64,000 bases of DNA from Arthrobacter sp. Soil736 (lineage in GTDB: Bacteria > Actinomycetota > Actinomycetes > Actinomycetales > Micrococcaceae), in NCBI RefSeq assembly GCF_001428005.1, contig NZ_LMSB01000003.1, positions 1 to 64,000 on the forward strand. Direction: 5' to 3'. This document shows, one piece after another, positions 9,207 to 17,967 of this stretch. Each line of letters begins with the position of its first letter. The first letter of the stretch is position 1. The notes beneath the pieces are model-generated. The model was given only the letters and a program-made list of their open reading frames with translations. It was not told the origin of the DNA and did no database searches. Both the position numbers and the translations under genes were made by a program.

Positions 9207-10067
9207 ATGTCAGCAGAAAACTTGACCGTCGCCGTCATCGGAGCCGGAGGCAAAATGGGGATGCGCGTTTCGGCGAACCTCCAGAAGAGCGCCCACACCG
9301 TGTTCTACAGCGAAAATTCCCCCGCCGGCCAGGACCGCGTGCGCGCCGAAGGCCGCGAAATCACCAGCACGGATGACGCCGTGAAGGGCGCCGACGTCGT
9401 GATCCTCGCCGTTCCGGACACCGTCCTGGGCGTCGTGTCCGAAGGCGTGGTGCCGCAGATGAAGTCCGGCGCCATCCTGCTTACCCTGGACCCGGCCGCC
9501 GCCTACGCCGGGCTGCTGGCCAAGCGCGACGACGTGGTCCAGGCCGTTGCGCACCCGTGCCACCCGTCCGTGTTCCTGGAGCGCACCACCAAGGAGGAAT
9601 GGGCCGACACCTTCGGCGGCCAGGGCGCCCCGCAGAACGTCGTTGCCGCGATCGACGAGGACACGCCGGCAGCAACCCGCGATTCGGCCGAGGCCGTCAT
9701 CCGCACGATCTACGCCCCCGTGATCGATGTCCACTGGGTCACCGTCAAGCAGCTCGCCATCCTCGAGCCCACCCTGGTGGAGACCGTGGCCTGCATGATC
9801 GGCACCCTGCTCAACGAAGCCCTGCACGAGACCGTGCACACCGCGGGCGTTCCGGAGGAAGCCGCCAAGGCCATGCTGTTCGGCCACGTGCAGATCGCCC
9901 TGACCAACGCCCTGCGCGGCTCCAACCCGTTCTCCGAGGCCTGCGAAATCGCCATCCAGTACGGCAAGGACACCATCATCAAGGACGACTGGAAGAAGAT
10001 CTTCGACGACTCCGAGCTTGACGGCGTCATCGCCAAGATGCTCAAGCTCGACGCCGTCAAGCGCTAA
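9207..10067 (+). CDS. apnO: NAD-binding 6-phosphogluconate dehydrogenase-like protein, predicted D-apionate oxidoisomerase
   Basis: A 286-residue oxidoreductase with an N-terminal Rossmann motif (VAVIGAGGKMGMRVSANL) and a helical C-terminal dimerisation/active-site domain. The pattern AHPCHPSVF after the Rossmann half and KQLAILEPTLVETV in the C-terminal half recall the ApnO group, which oxidises and rearranges D-apionate to 3-oxo-isoapionate with NAD. It is separated from oiaC by one base and has its own AAGGAG (9193-9198). It is the last gene before a strong hairpin. The ApnO assignment rests on family resemblance and on the full set of pathway partners. Confidence 0.72.
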   Translation: MSAENLTVAVIGAGGKMGMRVSANLQKSAHTVFYSENSPAGQDRVRAEGREITSTDDAVKGADVVILAVPDTVLGVVSEGVVPQMKSGAILLTLDPAAAYAGLLAKRDDVVQAVAHPCHPSVFLERTTKEEWADTFGGQGAPQNVVAAIDEDTPAATRDSAEAVIRTIYAPVIDVHWVTVKQLAILEPTLVETVACMIGTLLNEALHETVHTAGVPEEAAKAMLFGHVQIALTNALRGSNPFSEACEIAIQYGKDTIIKDDWKKIFDDSELDGVIAKMLKLDAVKR

Positions 10068-10078
10068 GCAGCGTCCCG

Positions 10079-10118
10079 GCGCTGCGCCCGCTGACATAAT
10101 CGTGAGCGGGCGCAGCGC
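10079..10118 (+). terminator. Hairpin terminator of the apionate operon
   Basis: A perfect 14-base stem (10079-10092 with 10105-10118) with a 12-base loop starts 12 bases after the apnO stop. The stem is GC-rich (GCGCTGCGCCCGCT). There is no long T run, only GGTTTC, so it could also work as an mRNA-stabilising stem. Confidence 0.7.
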
Positions 10119-10160
10119 GGTTTCACCCAATCCGGACGACGAGGGCCGCCGTCGTGGTTT

Positions 10161-10194
10161 CGTGTGCTGCACCACAGCGTGTGCTGCACCACAG
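10161..10194. repeat. 17-base perfect tandem duplication
   Basis: CGTGTGCTGCACCACAG occurs twice back to back (10161-10177 and 10178-10194), about 30 bases before the hydrolase start. Each unit is partly palindromic (TGTG...CACA), so it could be a doubled regulator site or only a slippage product. Confidence 0.6.
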
Positions 10195-10226
10195 CGGTGA
10201 GGGAACCCGCTGGGTACAGTGTGCAG

Positions 10227-11029
10227 GTGAAGATTGCCCTGGCCCCTGACGGTGCCCAGTTAGCGTGGGCTGAAGAAGGCGAGGGGAGCCCTTGCTGCTG
10301 ATCGCTGGCCAAGCAACAGGAATGGCCGGATGGGGGCCCGCAGCTCAGGCCCTGGCGCATCATTTCCGTGTCATCCGCTATGACCACCGCGGGATCGGCG
10401 GCAGCGGCAAAGGCAGCGCGGACCGCTATACAACGAGGCTGCTTGCAGCCGATGCGGCCGCCGTCCTTCAAGCCGCCGGCGTCGAGGCCGCACACGTGTA
10501 TGGCCACTCAATGGGCGGCCGGGTCGCCCAATGGCTCGCGATCGACAACCCCCAAAGCGTGCGAACACTGTTCCTTGCGGCAACGAGCGGAGGGAAACGA
10601 GCCCGGGGCGAGGGCAATGCCGCCGCCATGAAAGCACTGCTGAGCGGAGACTTGGACCGCATGGCGCCGCTGTTTTTTGATCCGCAATGGGCAGGGGAGC
10701 ACCCTGACGATGTGCGCACCTTTTTCGACTCCAAGGCATCGGCCTGGGCCAAATCCCGTCATTTCAAGGCCAGCCGCGACCACGATGCGTGGCGCCATTT
10801 GGGGTCCATCCAGGCCCCGACGCTCATCCTGCACGGCACGGACGATGCACTGACCCCCTTGCCAAACGCCGTCCTGCTGCATCAGCACATTCGCCGTTCC
10901 ACCCTGGTGAAGGTCCCCGGCGCGCGTCACGGCCTGCATCTCGATCATCCGGAAACCATCGGATGGATCCGCCAGTTCATCACGGCCAAGGCCGGGTCCG
11001 TGCAATCGGTGAGCGCCCCGAACGGCTGA
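10227..11029 (+). pseudogene. Alpha/beta hydrolase with an N-terminal frameshift
   Basis: From the GTG at 10227 the frame reads VKIALAPDGAQLAWAEEGEGSP and then hits a stop near 10300. The natural continuation, LLLIAGQATGMAGWG..., lies in another frame from about 10292. One base appears to be missing near 10288-10292. The remainder is a complete alpha/beta hydrolase: YDHRGIGGSG, nucleophile elbow GHSMGG, acid in LHGTDDALTP and His in GARHGLHLDHP. The intact protein would be about 267 residues and resembles the 3-oxoadipate enol-lactonase/esterase branch. A TTG at 10292 could give a protein lacking the first strands. A true mutation and a sequencing error cannot be separated here. Confidence 0.75.
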
Positions 11030-11596
11030 GGCAGCGCATTGCCAGCGTCCCGGGCCACCGCCGCTGCAAATAGCGTCCCGGGCGGCGCCCGCCCCGTTAT
11101 GGCCTCACGGCCCGCTGGAGTTGCTGGACCTGCCCATCCGGTTCCTTGCCATAGCCGCGAAATAGCCGGCGCAGCCGTTAGCCGGCGCAGGCGTTTGCCG
11201 CGGCCGGGGCCAATAATCACGAGCGCGACCCCGTCGCAACCAACACCCGGCGAAAAATATCTTCGGCGTGGCATGCCTACTGCGACGGCGGCGGCGAACT
11301 TGACTTGAACCGGCCGCTGATTTCCGTCCCCACACTTCGGGCATCCCCCGCGGGCGCATCCCGTCCCGGGCCTCCCGCGGCAGCAAAGCCCGGGATGCAT
11401 GATGCGGCCGTGCCTGCCCTCCCGGCGTTGACCGTCCGGGAGTGTGTGGTGTTTATGCAAACGAATGGATTTGGGCTGTGTTAGGCGCTTTGTTGCGGCT
11501 GACCTCGGTGTTTCTTCTCACCGCCGGCAACCTTGCGGCCGTCCTTGGCGCGTCAATAGCGTGGATCGGGAACCTTCGAACGAGCCAAGGACTGAT
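11030..11596. other. 567-base intergenic region, no gene recognised
   Basis: This stretch holds short open frames with no coding character that I can support. An AGCCGGCGCAG duplication occurs near 11163-11190. A possible promoter precedes the SulP gene (TTGACC near 11427, then TTTATG 18 bases on), followed by a long leader. Otherwise I see nothing. Confidence 0.4.
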
Positions 11597-13936
11597 ATGC
11601 CCGCCCCAGCCGCCACGGATCCCGAAACCCGCCCCACTACCAACAGCCGGCCCCCGCTCCTCACGCTCCTGAAATCCGGACTTCGCTGGGACCTACCCGC
11701 GTCCCTGGTGGTCTTCCTTGTTGCCGTTCCACTGTCGCTCGGCATCGCTGCGGCGTCCGGGGCACCGGTGATGGCAGGCCTCATCGCGGCGGCGGTCGGC
11801 GGAATCGTGGCGGGCAGCCTCGGCGGCTCGCCGCTGCAGGTCAGCGGCCCCGCCGCAGGCCTGACGGTCATCGTCGCCGGCCTGATCGAGCAGTTCGGCT
11901 GGCCCGCAACCTGTGCCATCACCGTGGCCGCCGGCGTTCTGCAGGCGCTCCTCGGACTGGCCCGGGTCGGACGCGTGGCGCTGGCCATCGCGCCGGTCGT
12001 CGTGCACGCCATGCTGGCCGGGATCGGCATCATCATTGTCCTGCAGCAGCTGCACGTGATGCTCGGCGCCGAGGCGGGCGAGGCAGCATGGCAGAACGTC
12101 ACGTCGCTTCCGGCCAGCATCGCCGCCCTGGACCCGCAGGCAGCGTTCCTCGGGGCCGTGGTCATCATCCTGCTGCTCGCGTGGAAGCACATGCCGGCGC
12201 CAGTCCGCCGCGTCCCGGGCCCGCTGGTTGCGGTGATCGCCGGTACGGCGCTGTCGCTGCCGTTCAATTCCGACGTCGACCGGATCACCTTCGACGGCTC
12301 TCTCTTGGACGCGTTGTCCATCCCGCATGTTCCGCAAGGGGAGTGGGGCGCCGTCGTCGTGGGCGTCATTACCATCGCCCTGGTGGCCAGCATCGAGTCG
12401 CTGCTGTCCGCCGTCGCCGTGGACAAGATGCATCACGGCGAGCGAACGGATTTCAACCGTGAACTCCTGGGCCAAGGGGCGGCTAACATGACGTCCGGCC
12501 TGCTGGGCGGCCTTCCCGTCACCGGCGTGATCGTGCGCAGCGCGACCAACATCGAGGCCGGGGCGCGGACCCGCAAGTCCGCCGTGCTCCACGGCATTTG
12601 GGTCCTGGTGTTCTCGCTGCTTCTTGCCGGGCTGATCCAGCTGGTTCCGGAGGCCGTGCTGGCGGGCCTGCTCATTATCATCGGCATGCGGCTGGTGAAG
12701 GTGGCCGACTTCAAGACCGCCCGGTTGACGGGGGACATGACGGTCTATGCGCTGACACTTTTCACGGTGGTGTTCGTCAACCTCCTGGCGGGAGTGCTGA
12801 CCGGCCTTGGCCTGGCCGTGGTGCTGGTCGTGTGGCGCGTGGTCCGCGCCAGGATTCACGCAGAGCCGCTGGGCGGACCGGACGGGCAGCGCTGGCGCGT
12901 GGTCATTGACGGGTCCTGCAGCTTCCTCTCGCTCCCGCGTCTCAGCAAGGTGCTGGCCTCGGTGCCGCCGGCCTCGCGGGTGACCGTTGAACTGGACGTC
13001 GATTTTCTTGACCACCCGGTCCACGACACCTTGGATGCCTGGCGCCTGCGGCACGTGGGCAACGGCGGCAGCGTGGAGATAGAGGAAAGCGGCACCGCCA
13101 GGCTCCATGACGCGCAGGCAGGCCCTCCCGTGCGTGGCAACTCGCGTTCCGCGCTCCGCGGCGGCTTTGCCCCGTGGCGCAGCTGGCAGCGTGATGGCGT
13201 GGCCGAGGCTCTGGGCGTCACGGGGGAGCGGATCCCGGCTCCCGTGCGGTCGGTGCTCAACGGTGTGGACAGCTACCACCGCCGCCATGCGCACCTGCTG
13301 CGGCCCCATGTCCAGGAGCTGTCCTCGTTCCAGGACCCGGATACGTTGTTCATCACCTGTGCGGATTCCCGGCTGGTGCCGAACCTCATCACGAGCAGCG
13401 GCCCGGGGGACCTGTTTACGGTCCGGAACGTGGGCAACGTGGTAGGAAGCCAAAGCCTTGACCCCTCGGTTGAAGCCGCCCTGGACTTCGCGCTCAACGA
13501 GCTTTCCATCAAGTCGGTGGTCATCTGCGGGCACTCGGGCTGCGGCGCCATGACGGGCCTGCTGGCTGAGGCGGGCCCTGCCGACGCGGCCAAGCGCAAC
13601 TCAGTTGAAGCGTGGCTGGAGCACGGCCGGCCGAGCCTGGGCGCAGTCCGCGCCGGCCACCCGGTGCAGGCGGCTGCGGCAGAGGCAGGGTACGGAGCCG
13701 TGGACCAGCTGGCGATGGTCAACGTGGCCGTACAGCTGGAGCGGCTGCAGCGGCACGCCGGCCTTGAGAAGGCACTCCAGGCGGACGAAGTGCATGTCAC
13801 CGGCCTTTTCTATGACATCGCCACGGCCCGGGTTCTGCAGATCACTACCTTCGGGATCAGCCACCTGGATCCGCTGCCGTGCAACGCCAACGACGCGGGC
13901 CGGGTGGCGCTGCCCGAACCGACCGCTACCCGCTAG
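11597..13936 (+). CDS. SulP-family anion transporter fused to beta-carbonic anhydrase
   Basis: A 779-residue fusion starting at ATG 11597, shortly after AAGG. Residues about 20-420 are a SulP/SLC26 membrane domain (WDLPASLVVFLVAVPLSLGIA, SGPAAGLTVIVAGL, GLLGGLPVTGVIVRSATN). A short STAS-like segment follows (RVTVELDVDFLDHPVHDTLDAW). The C-terminal 200 residues form a beta-carbonic anhydrase with zinc ligands Cys588 (CADSR), His646 and Cys649 (HSGCG) and the Asp-Arg pair. Such fusions are thought to couple bicarbonate transport with CO2/bicarbonate interconversion at the inner face of the membrane. All catalytic residues are present, so both halves look functional. Substrate (bicarbonate or sulfate) is inferred. 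Confidence 0.92.
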   Translation: MPAPAATDPETRPTTNSRPPLLTLLKSGLRWDLPASLVVFLVAVPLSLGIAAASGAPVMAGLIAAAVGGIVAGSLGGSPLQVSGPAAGLTVIVAGLIEQFGWPATCAITVAAGVLQALLGLARVGRVALAIAPVVVHAMLAGIGIIIVLQQLHVMLGAEAGEAAWQNVTSLPASIAALDPQAAFLGAVVIILLLAWKHMPAPVRRVPGPLVAVIAGTALSLPFNSDVDRITFDGSLLDALSIPHVPQGEWGAVVVGVITIALVASIESLLSAVAVDKMHHGERTDFNRELLGQGAANMTSGLLGGLPVTGVIVRSATNIEAGARTRKSAVLHGIWVLVFSLLLAGLIQLVPEAVLAGLLIIIGMRLVKVADFKTARLTGDMTVYALTLFTVVFVNLLAGVLTGLGLAVVLVVWRVVRARIHAEPLGGPDGQRWRVVIDGSCSFLSLPRLSKVLASVPPASRVTVELDVDFLDHPVHDTLDAWRLRHVGNGGSVEIEESGTARLHDAQAGPPVRGNSRSALRGGFAPWRSWQRDGVAEALGVTGERIPAPVRSVLNGVDSYHRRHAHLLRPHVQELSSFQDPDTLFITCADSRLVPNLITSSGPGDLFTVRNVGNVVGSQSLDPSVEAALDFALNELSIKSVVICGHSGCGAMTGLLAEAGPADAAKRNSVEAWLEHGRPSLGAVRAGHPVQAAAAEAGYGAVDQLAMVNVAVQLERLQRHAGLEKALQADEVHVTGLFYDIATARVLQITTFGISHLDPLPCNANDAGRVALPEPTATR

Positions 13937-13996
13937 GGCGAGGACCTCCACTAACGCGACAGCCTCCACCAACGCGGGGGCACCGTTAACGCACAG

Positions 13997-14029
13997 TTGT
14001 TCCCGGGCCGGATGCCGGCCCGGGAACAA
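13997..14029. terminator. Bidirectional hairpin terminator
   Basis: A perfect 15-base stem (TTGTTCCCGGGCCGG, 13997-14011, with 14015-14029) and 3-base loop lie between the convergent SulP fusion and MHS transporter genes. The stem starts TTGTT and ends AACAA, so either strand has a short U-rich exit. Confidence 0.75.
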
Positions 14030-14036
14030 CGCGGTC

Positions 14037-15362
14037 TTACCTGTTTGACGCGATCAGTTCGCTGACTTCCTTCTTTTCGCGGTTGCTCCAGGTTTCCCTG
14101 GTGGACAGCGCTGCCATGAGCCCGATGGCGCCGCAGGCAATGTAGACGATTGACACGCCGCTCCATCCCCAGGCCGCTGCCGTGGCAGCAGCGATGAGCG
14201 GGATGAAGCCGGAGATCGCGGCAGAGAACTGGTAGCCGATTGATGCCCCGGACGTCCGCGTGTTGGCCTGGAACAGTTCGGAGAACCAGGCACCCTGGGC
14301 GCCCGCCAGCATGTCATGCAGCACCGGCAGCCCGATGATGTACACGAGGACGATCAGGAACGGGACCGCGGTGTTGACCATGAGGAACAGCGGGAATCCG
14401 AAGAGGATGATGCCCGCGCAGCCGGCGATGTAGAGCTTGCGGCGTCCGATCCTGTCGGTGAGGCGCCCCCAGAGGATGGTGGCGACGACTCCCAGCGCTG
14501 CGGCGAGCACCAGCCCGGTCAGTCCGGTCTGCCGATCCACGATCTTGTTGGTGGTGATGTAGGACAGCAGGTAGGTGACGATGACGTAGAAACCGCCGGA
14601 CTCCGCCAGGCGCAGCCCGATCACACGGAGGATGGTGCGCCAGTCGTCCTTGATCACCGTCAGCAGCGGGTTCTTGACGAGATCTCCGCGTGCCTTGGTT
14701 TCCTCGAACTCGGGGGATTCGCTGACCTTCATCCGGATGATGATGCCCGCGATTATCAGGATGGAGCTGGCCAGGAACGGCACGCGCCAGGACCATTCGT
14801 TATTCCACCCTGTGGTGCCGAGGAAGACGAGGTTGGCCAGCAGCAGGCCGAGCGGGACGCCCGCCTGGGGGATGCCCGTGTACTGTCCGCGTTTGCGCCA
14901 CGGGGCGTGCTCGAACGTCATCATGATGGCTCCGCCCCATTCGGCGCCGAACGCCAGACCCTGGATGATGCGGATCGCAACGAGCAGGATGGGGGCCAGC
15001 ACGCCCACCTGCTGGTACGTCGGCAGGACGCCGATCATGAATGTTGCGGCTCCCATCACCAACAGTGCACCTACAAGGACCGGCTTGCGTCCGTATTTGT
15101 CGCCGAGGTAACCGCCGATGAGTCCGCCGAGCGGCCGCATCGCGAAGCCCACCGCCAGGGTGGCGAAGGCGAGCAGCGTTGCCGCGAGGGGATCCTGGCC
15201 AGGGAAGAAGGCGCTGCCGAAGTACAGTGCGGCGGCCGTCCCGTAGGCGAGGAAGTCGTAGTTTTCAATCGTGGTTCCGACGGCGCTGCCGATCGCGACC
15301 TTGAGTTTGTCGGGTGAACCGTGCTCAGCCTGCCGAGCGTGTGTTTGCGTGAGAGCGCTCAT
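14037..15362 (-). CDS. MFS transporter, metabolite:H+ symporter (MHS) family
   Basis: A 441-residue 12-helix transporter with MHS signatures: GTTIENYDFLAYGTAAAL, AVGFAMRPLGGLIGGYLGDKYGRKPVL, IRIIQGLAFGAEWGGAIMM and RRGQYTG-like loop KRGQYTGIPQAG. The family (ShiA, ProP, KgtP, CitA) imports organic acids or osmolytes with protons. It is third in a minus-strand operon after a SAF-domain oxidoreductase and a GntR regulator, so it probably carries the oxidoreductase substrate. The convergent end has a strong terminator. Confidence 0.9.
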   Translation of the reverse strand: MSALTQTHARQAEHGSPDKLKVAIGSAVGTTIENYDFLAYGTAAALYFGSAFFPGQDPLAATLLAFATLAVGFAMRPLGGLIGGYLGDKYGRKPVLVGALLVMGAATFMIGVLPTYQQVGVLAPILLVAIRIIQGLAFGAEWGGAIMMTFEHAPWRKRGQYTGIPQAGVPLGLLLANLVFLGTTGWNNEWSWRVPFLASSILIIAGIIIRMKVSESPEFEETKARGDLVKNPLLTVIKDDWRTILRVIGLRLAESGGFYVIVTYLLSYITTNKIVDRQTGLTGLVLAAALGVVATILWGRLTDRIGRRKLYIAGCAGIILFGFPLFLMVNTAVPFLIVLVYIIGLPVLHDMLAGAQGAWFSELFQANTRTSGASIGYQFSAAISGFIPLIAAATAAAWGWSGVSIVYIACGAIGLMAALSTRETWSNREKKEVSELIASNR

Positions 15363-15466
15363 CTGCGTCCATATCTCCTTCGATACGGGACAGGGATTTC
15401 CCCGTCCCCGAGTGCCGCAGGCGCTGTACCAGGTGAGGCCGGTCCTCCGGCGTCACCGAGGCTGGT

Positions 15467-16192
15467 TCAGGCCTCGACGTTTCCAATGTTGTAAAAACTG
15501 CGGATGTGGTCGCCCACGGCCCGCCTGGCCTCCGCCGGCTCACGACGATGCAGGGCGTCGAGGATGTCCCGGTGTTCGCGGCGCACCACGGTGGCCGTTT
15601 CTTTCCAGTTCTCAAGCCGGGCATAGGCTTCGATCATCTGCCGGTTGATGGCGGTCCGAAGGGATCCCATGAGGTGTGCACTGAGGGAATTCCCCGTGGA
15701 TTCGGCGATCCGGACGTGGAAGGCAGCATCCAGCCTGTTGAACTCGGCCGTGCCGATGTCCGGATCATCCATCCTGTCCAGAATCAGGCCCAGTTCCCTG
15801 TGGTCCTGTTCGGTGGCCCGTTGAGCGGCTTCCTCGCAGCACCAGGTCTCCAGTGCGATCCGGGTTTCCAGCACTTCGGTCTGGTCGAACTGGCCGAGTG
15901 CCAACTGGAGCTTGAGCAGGTTGACGAACCCGGAACCGGGCTCGCCCACCAGGACGGCGCCTCCCTCGGCACCGCCGCCGGGGCGGATGTCCACGATGCC
16001 CAGGGCCTCCAGCACGCGGAGGGACTCCCTCAGGGAGGGCCGTGATACTCCGAGCAGAGCGGACAGATCCCGTTCGCTCGGCAGTTTGTCCCCGGCCTTA
16101 AGCCGTCCGTCCAGGATCCGGTCCTCGATCTGGGCCATTACCTGCTCGTAGGTCCGGACCCTTTGTACGGGTTCCCATGCTTCTGTTGTCAT
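15467..16192 (-). CDS. FadR-type GntR regulator
   Basis: A 241-residue regulator starting MTTEAWEPVQRVRTYEQV (ATG 16192; a longer frame to 16246 is less likely). The winged helix is LPSERDLSALLGVSRPSLRESLRVLEALGIVDIRPG and the C-terminal FCD domain has FNRLDAAFHVRIAESTGN and REHRDILDAL. It lies between the oxidoreductase and the transporter in one operon. The TGGTCTGACCA palindrome upstream of the first gene fits the FadR-group consensus TGGTnnnACCA, so autoregulation of the operon is likely. Confidence 0.9.
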   Translation of the reverse strand: MTTEAWEPVQRVRTYEQVMAQIEDRILDGRLKAGDKLPSERDLSALLGVSRPSLRESLRVLEALGIVDIRPGGGAEGGAVLVGEPGSGFVNLLKLQLALGQFDQTEVLETRIALETWCCEEAAQRATEQDHRELGLILDRMDDPDIGTAEFNRLDAAFHVRIAESTGNSLSAHLMGSLRTAINRQMIEAYARLENWKETATVVRREHRDILDALHRREPAEARRAVGDHIRSFYNIGNVEA

Positions 16193-16273
16193 GCCGTCCA
16201 CCTCGTTGATTTCCTGCCACCGGCCCGCCGCCGGCAGCACTTCCATCGTAGTTGGCCGGCCTGACGGTCTGAC

Positions 16274-17632
16274 CTACCTGGCGAGCGGCATTTCCGAACG
16301 GAATTCGCTCTCGAGCTGGCGCCGGATCTGCACGGCCAGCAGGGTCTCATCGGCATCGACGTCGTCCCAGGACACGGTGCCGTCCTTGGGAACGTCACGC
16401 TTGAGTTTCATGCCGTGCGCGAGTCCGAGCGGCAGCGCGTTGCGCTCGAGCGATAGTTCCGCCGGGGCAAGTTTTCCGAACGCGGTGTAGCCGCCTTCGC
16501 CGTCGAGCACTTCGCCTGCCTTGAGATCCTTCTTGGCCGTGGTCATGACGTCTCCGCGGAACCCCGTGGGTGCACCCGTCGCTTCGCCCCGCAAGACGGC
16601 GGAGGCGATGCTCACCCCCAGTTCCAGCCCGATCATGTGATACGGGCGGTACAGCGAGCCGTAGCGGCCGGTCGAATCGGTCTTGACGCCATACTCGGCG
16701 AAACACTGCACGGCATAGTCGGTCTTCGCCTCGAACGTGACGTACACGCCCCAGCGGAGGTCCCGCTCCACCTCGGTGCCGTCGCGGTGCAGGCTCGAGG
16801 CGATCTCCACCGTGCCGCGACGGGTCAGCATGCCGCCGACGGACTTCTCGCGGTAGATGCGCGGCAGGTCATCGACGCCGGCCGGAGGGAAGAAGAGCCC
16901 TTCGTCCTGCGGAGTCAGCCCGGTGCCGTTGGCCACGGCTGCCATCTCGATCGCGGACTTGGTTCCGTCCAGGAAGGAGTTGAACATTTTGGGATTGAAG
17001 TCCCCTGACGCCAGCTGTTCGTCGCTGAAGCCGTAGTAGTTCCAGACCGTGTCCGGCGTGGAGTAGTTGTACTCGGGAAGGTACTTGGTGCCCTTTCCGG
17101 CCGCGACGATGTCGAATCCCACGGTCCGGCACCAGTCGACCATTTCGCAGATCAGGGCCGGCTGGTCCCCGTAGGCCATCGAGTAGACCACGCCGGCCGC
17201 CTCGGCGCGCCGCTGGAGGATGGGCCCCACCATGCAGTCGGCTTCAACATTGACCATGATGATGTGCTTGCCGTTGTCGATGCTCTGGATCGCGTGAGCG
17301 GTGCCGACGATCGGGTTGCCGGTGACCTCCAGGATGACCTCGACCTGCGGGAGCCGGATCAGGTCCGCAGAGCTGTCCGTCACGAACGTTGTTCCGTGAC
17401 GCAGTGCCTCGGTGAAGTTCTTCGCGGCGTAGCGCTCGGCCGGCCAGCCGGTGCGCTGCAGCGCGCCCTTGGCTTTGAGGACGTCGATGTCGGCGACGCC
17501 GACGACGTGGATGCCTTCCGAATTGAGCGCCTGGGTCAGGAACATGGACGCGAATTTTCCGGCGCCGATGACTCCCACCCGGATGGGTCCCTGGGTGGCC
17601 GTTCGTTTCTGCATCAGTGAGTAGAGGTTCAT
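16274..17632 (-). CDS. Homoserine dehydrogenase-like oxidoreductase with C-terminal SAF domain
   Basis: A 452-residue NAD(P)-binding protein. Residues about 17-150 form a Rossmann domain (IRVGVIGAGKFASMFLTQAL, VEVILEVTGNPIVG) followed by a catalytic/dimer region (VNVEADCMVGPILQRRAEAAG, YSMAYGDQPALICEMVDWCR). The C-terminal part (TAKKDLKAGEVLDGEGGYTAFG) is a SAF domain, for which relatives are sometimes misnamed FlgA. The family occurs in catabolic operons for polyols and sugar acids, but I know of no fixed substrate. It is first in an operon with a GntR regulator and MHS transporter. Expected role: NAD(P)-dependent oxidation of an imported hydroxylated acid or alcohol (inference). Confidence 0.82.
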   Translation of the reverse strand: MNLYSLMQKRTATQGPIRVGVIGAGKFASMFLTQALNSEGIHVVGVADIDVLKAKGALQRTGWPAERYAAKNFTEALRHGTTFVTDSSADLIRLPQVEVILEVTGNPIVGTAHAIQSIDNGKHIIMVNVEADCMVGPILQRRAEAAGVVYSMAYGDQPALICEMVDWCRTVGFDIVAAGKGTKYLPEYNYSTPDTVWNYYGFSDEQLASGDFNPKMFNSFLDGTKSAIEMAAVANGTGLTPQDEGLFFPPAGVDDLPRIYREKSVGGMLTRRGTVEIASSLHRDGTEVERDLRWGVYVTFEAKTDYAVQCFAEYGVKTDSTGRYGSLYRPYHMIGLELGVSIASAVLRGEATGAPTGFRGDVMTTAKKDLKAGEVLDGEGGYTAFGKLAPAELSLERNALPLGLAHGMKLKRDVPKDGTVSWDDVDADETLLAVQIRRQLESEFRSEMPLAR

Positions 17633-17673
17633 GAGCTACTTCCTTGTAGAGCAAATCTGTCGAGCTGGTTAGT

Positions 17674-17726
17674 TGGTCTGACCATCTGATGTTGCAACCA
17701 TGACATGGGCCGGAACGGTGTGTCAA
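17674..17726 (-). promoter_or_regulatory. Promoter with GntR operator for the SAF-oxidoreductase operon
   Basis: On the minus strand TTGACA (17726-17721) is followed after 18 bases by CATGGT (17702-17697), and then by the perfect palindrome TGGTC-T-GACCA (17684-17674), 42 bases before the ATG. The operator would sit just after the transcription start, where a repressor would block elongation. The remaining 240 bases up to 17967 hold no gene that I can support. Confidence 0.6.
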
Positions 17727-17967
17727 GGCTCACTTTTTGCGTTGCGCGGGATGGCCAGCTGCGTACTGCGGAAAAGTCCGGGTAGTGCCGGCCCGGAAAG
17801 ACGGGTAGCCGCCTCGCGTGACTCCCACGCACGGCGGGCCGTTGAATGGTCCTGGCAGGGCAACGATCCAGATCGGTGGGGGGCACCAACATGAACTTTT
17901 CGGGAAATCCGGCCGGGCCCCGGCAGGGGTTCACGGCGGCCGGTCCTAAAGCGGCCGGAGGCATGCC

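Noticed and set aside
11039..11308. Open frame of 89 codons in the SulP upstream gap
   Set aside because: No ribosome site, no recognisable domain, and composition follows the GC skew of the gap; it looks spurious.
12088..12462. Open frame inside the SulP gene
   Set aside because: A shifted-frame shadow of the transporter, rich in Arg/Gly without structure.
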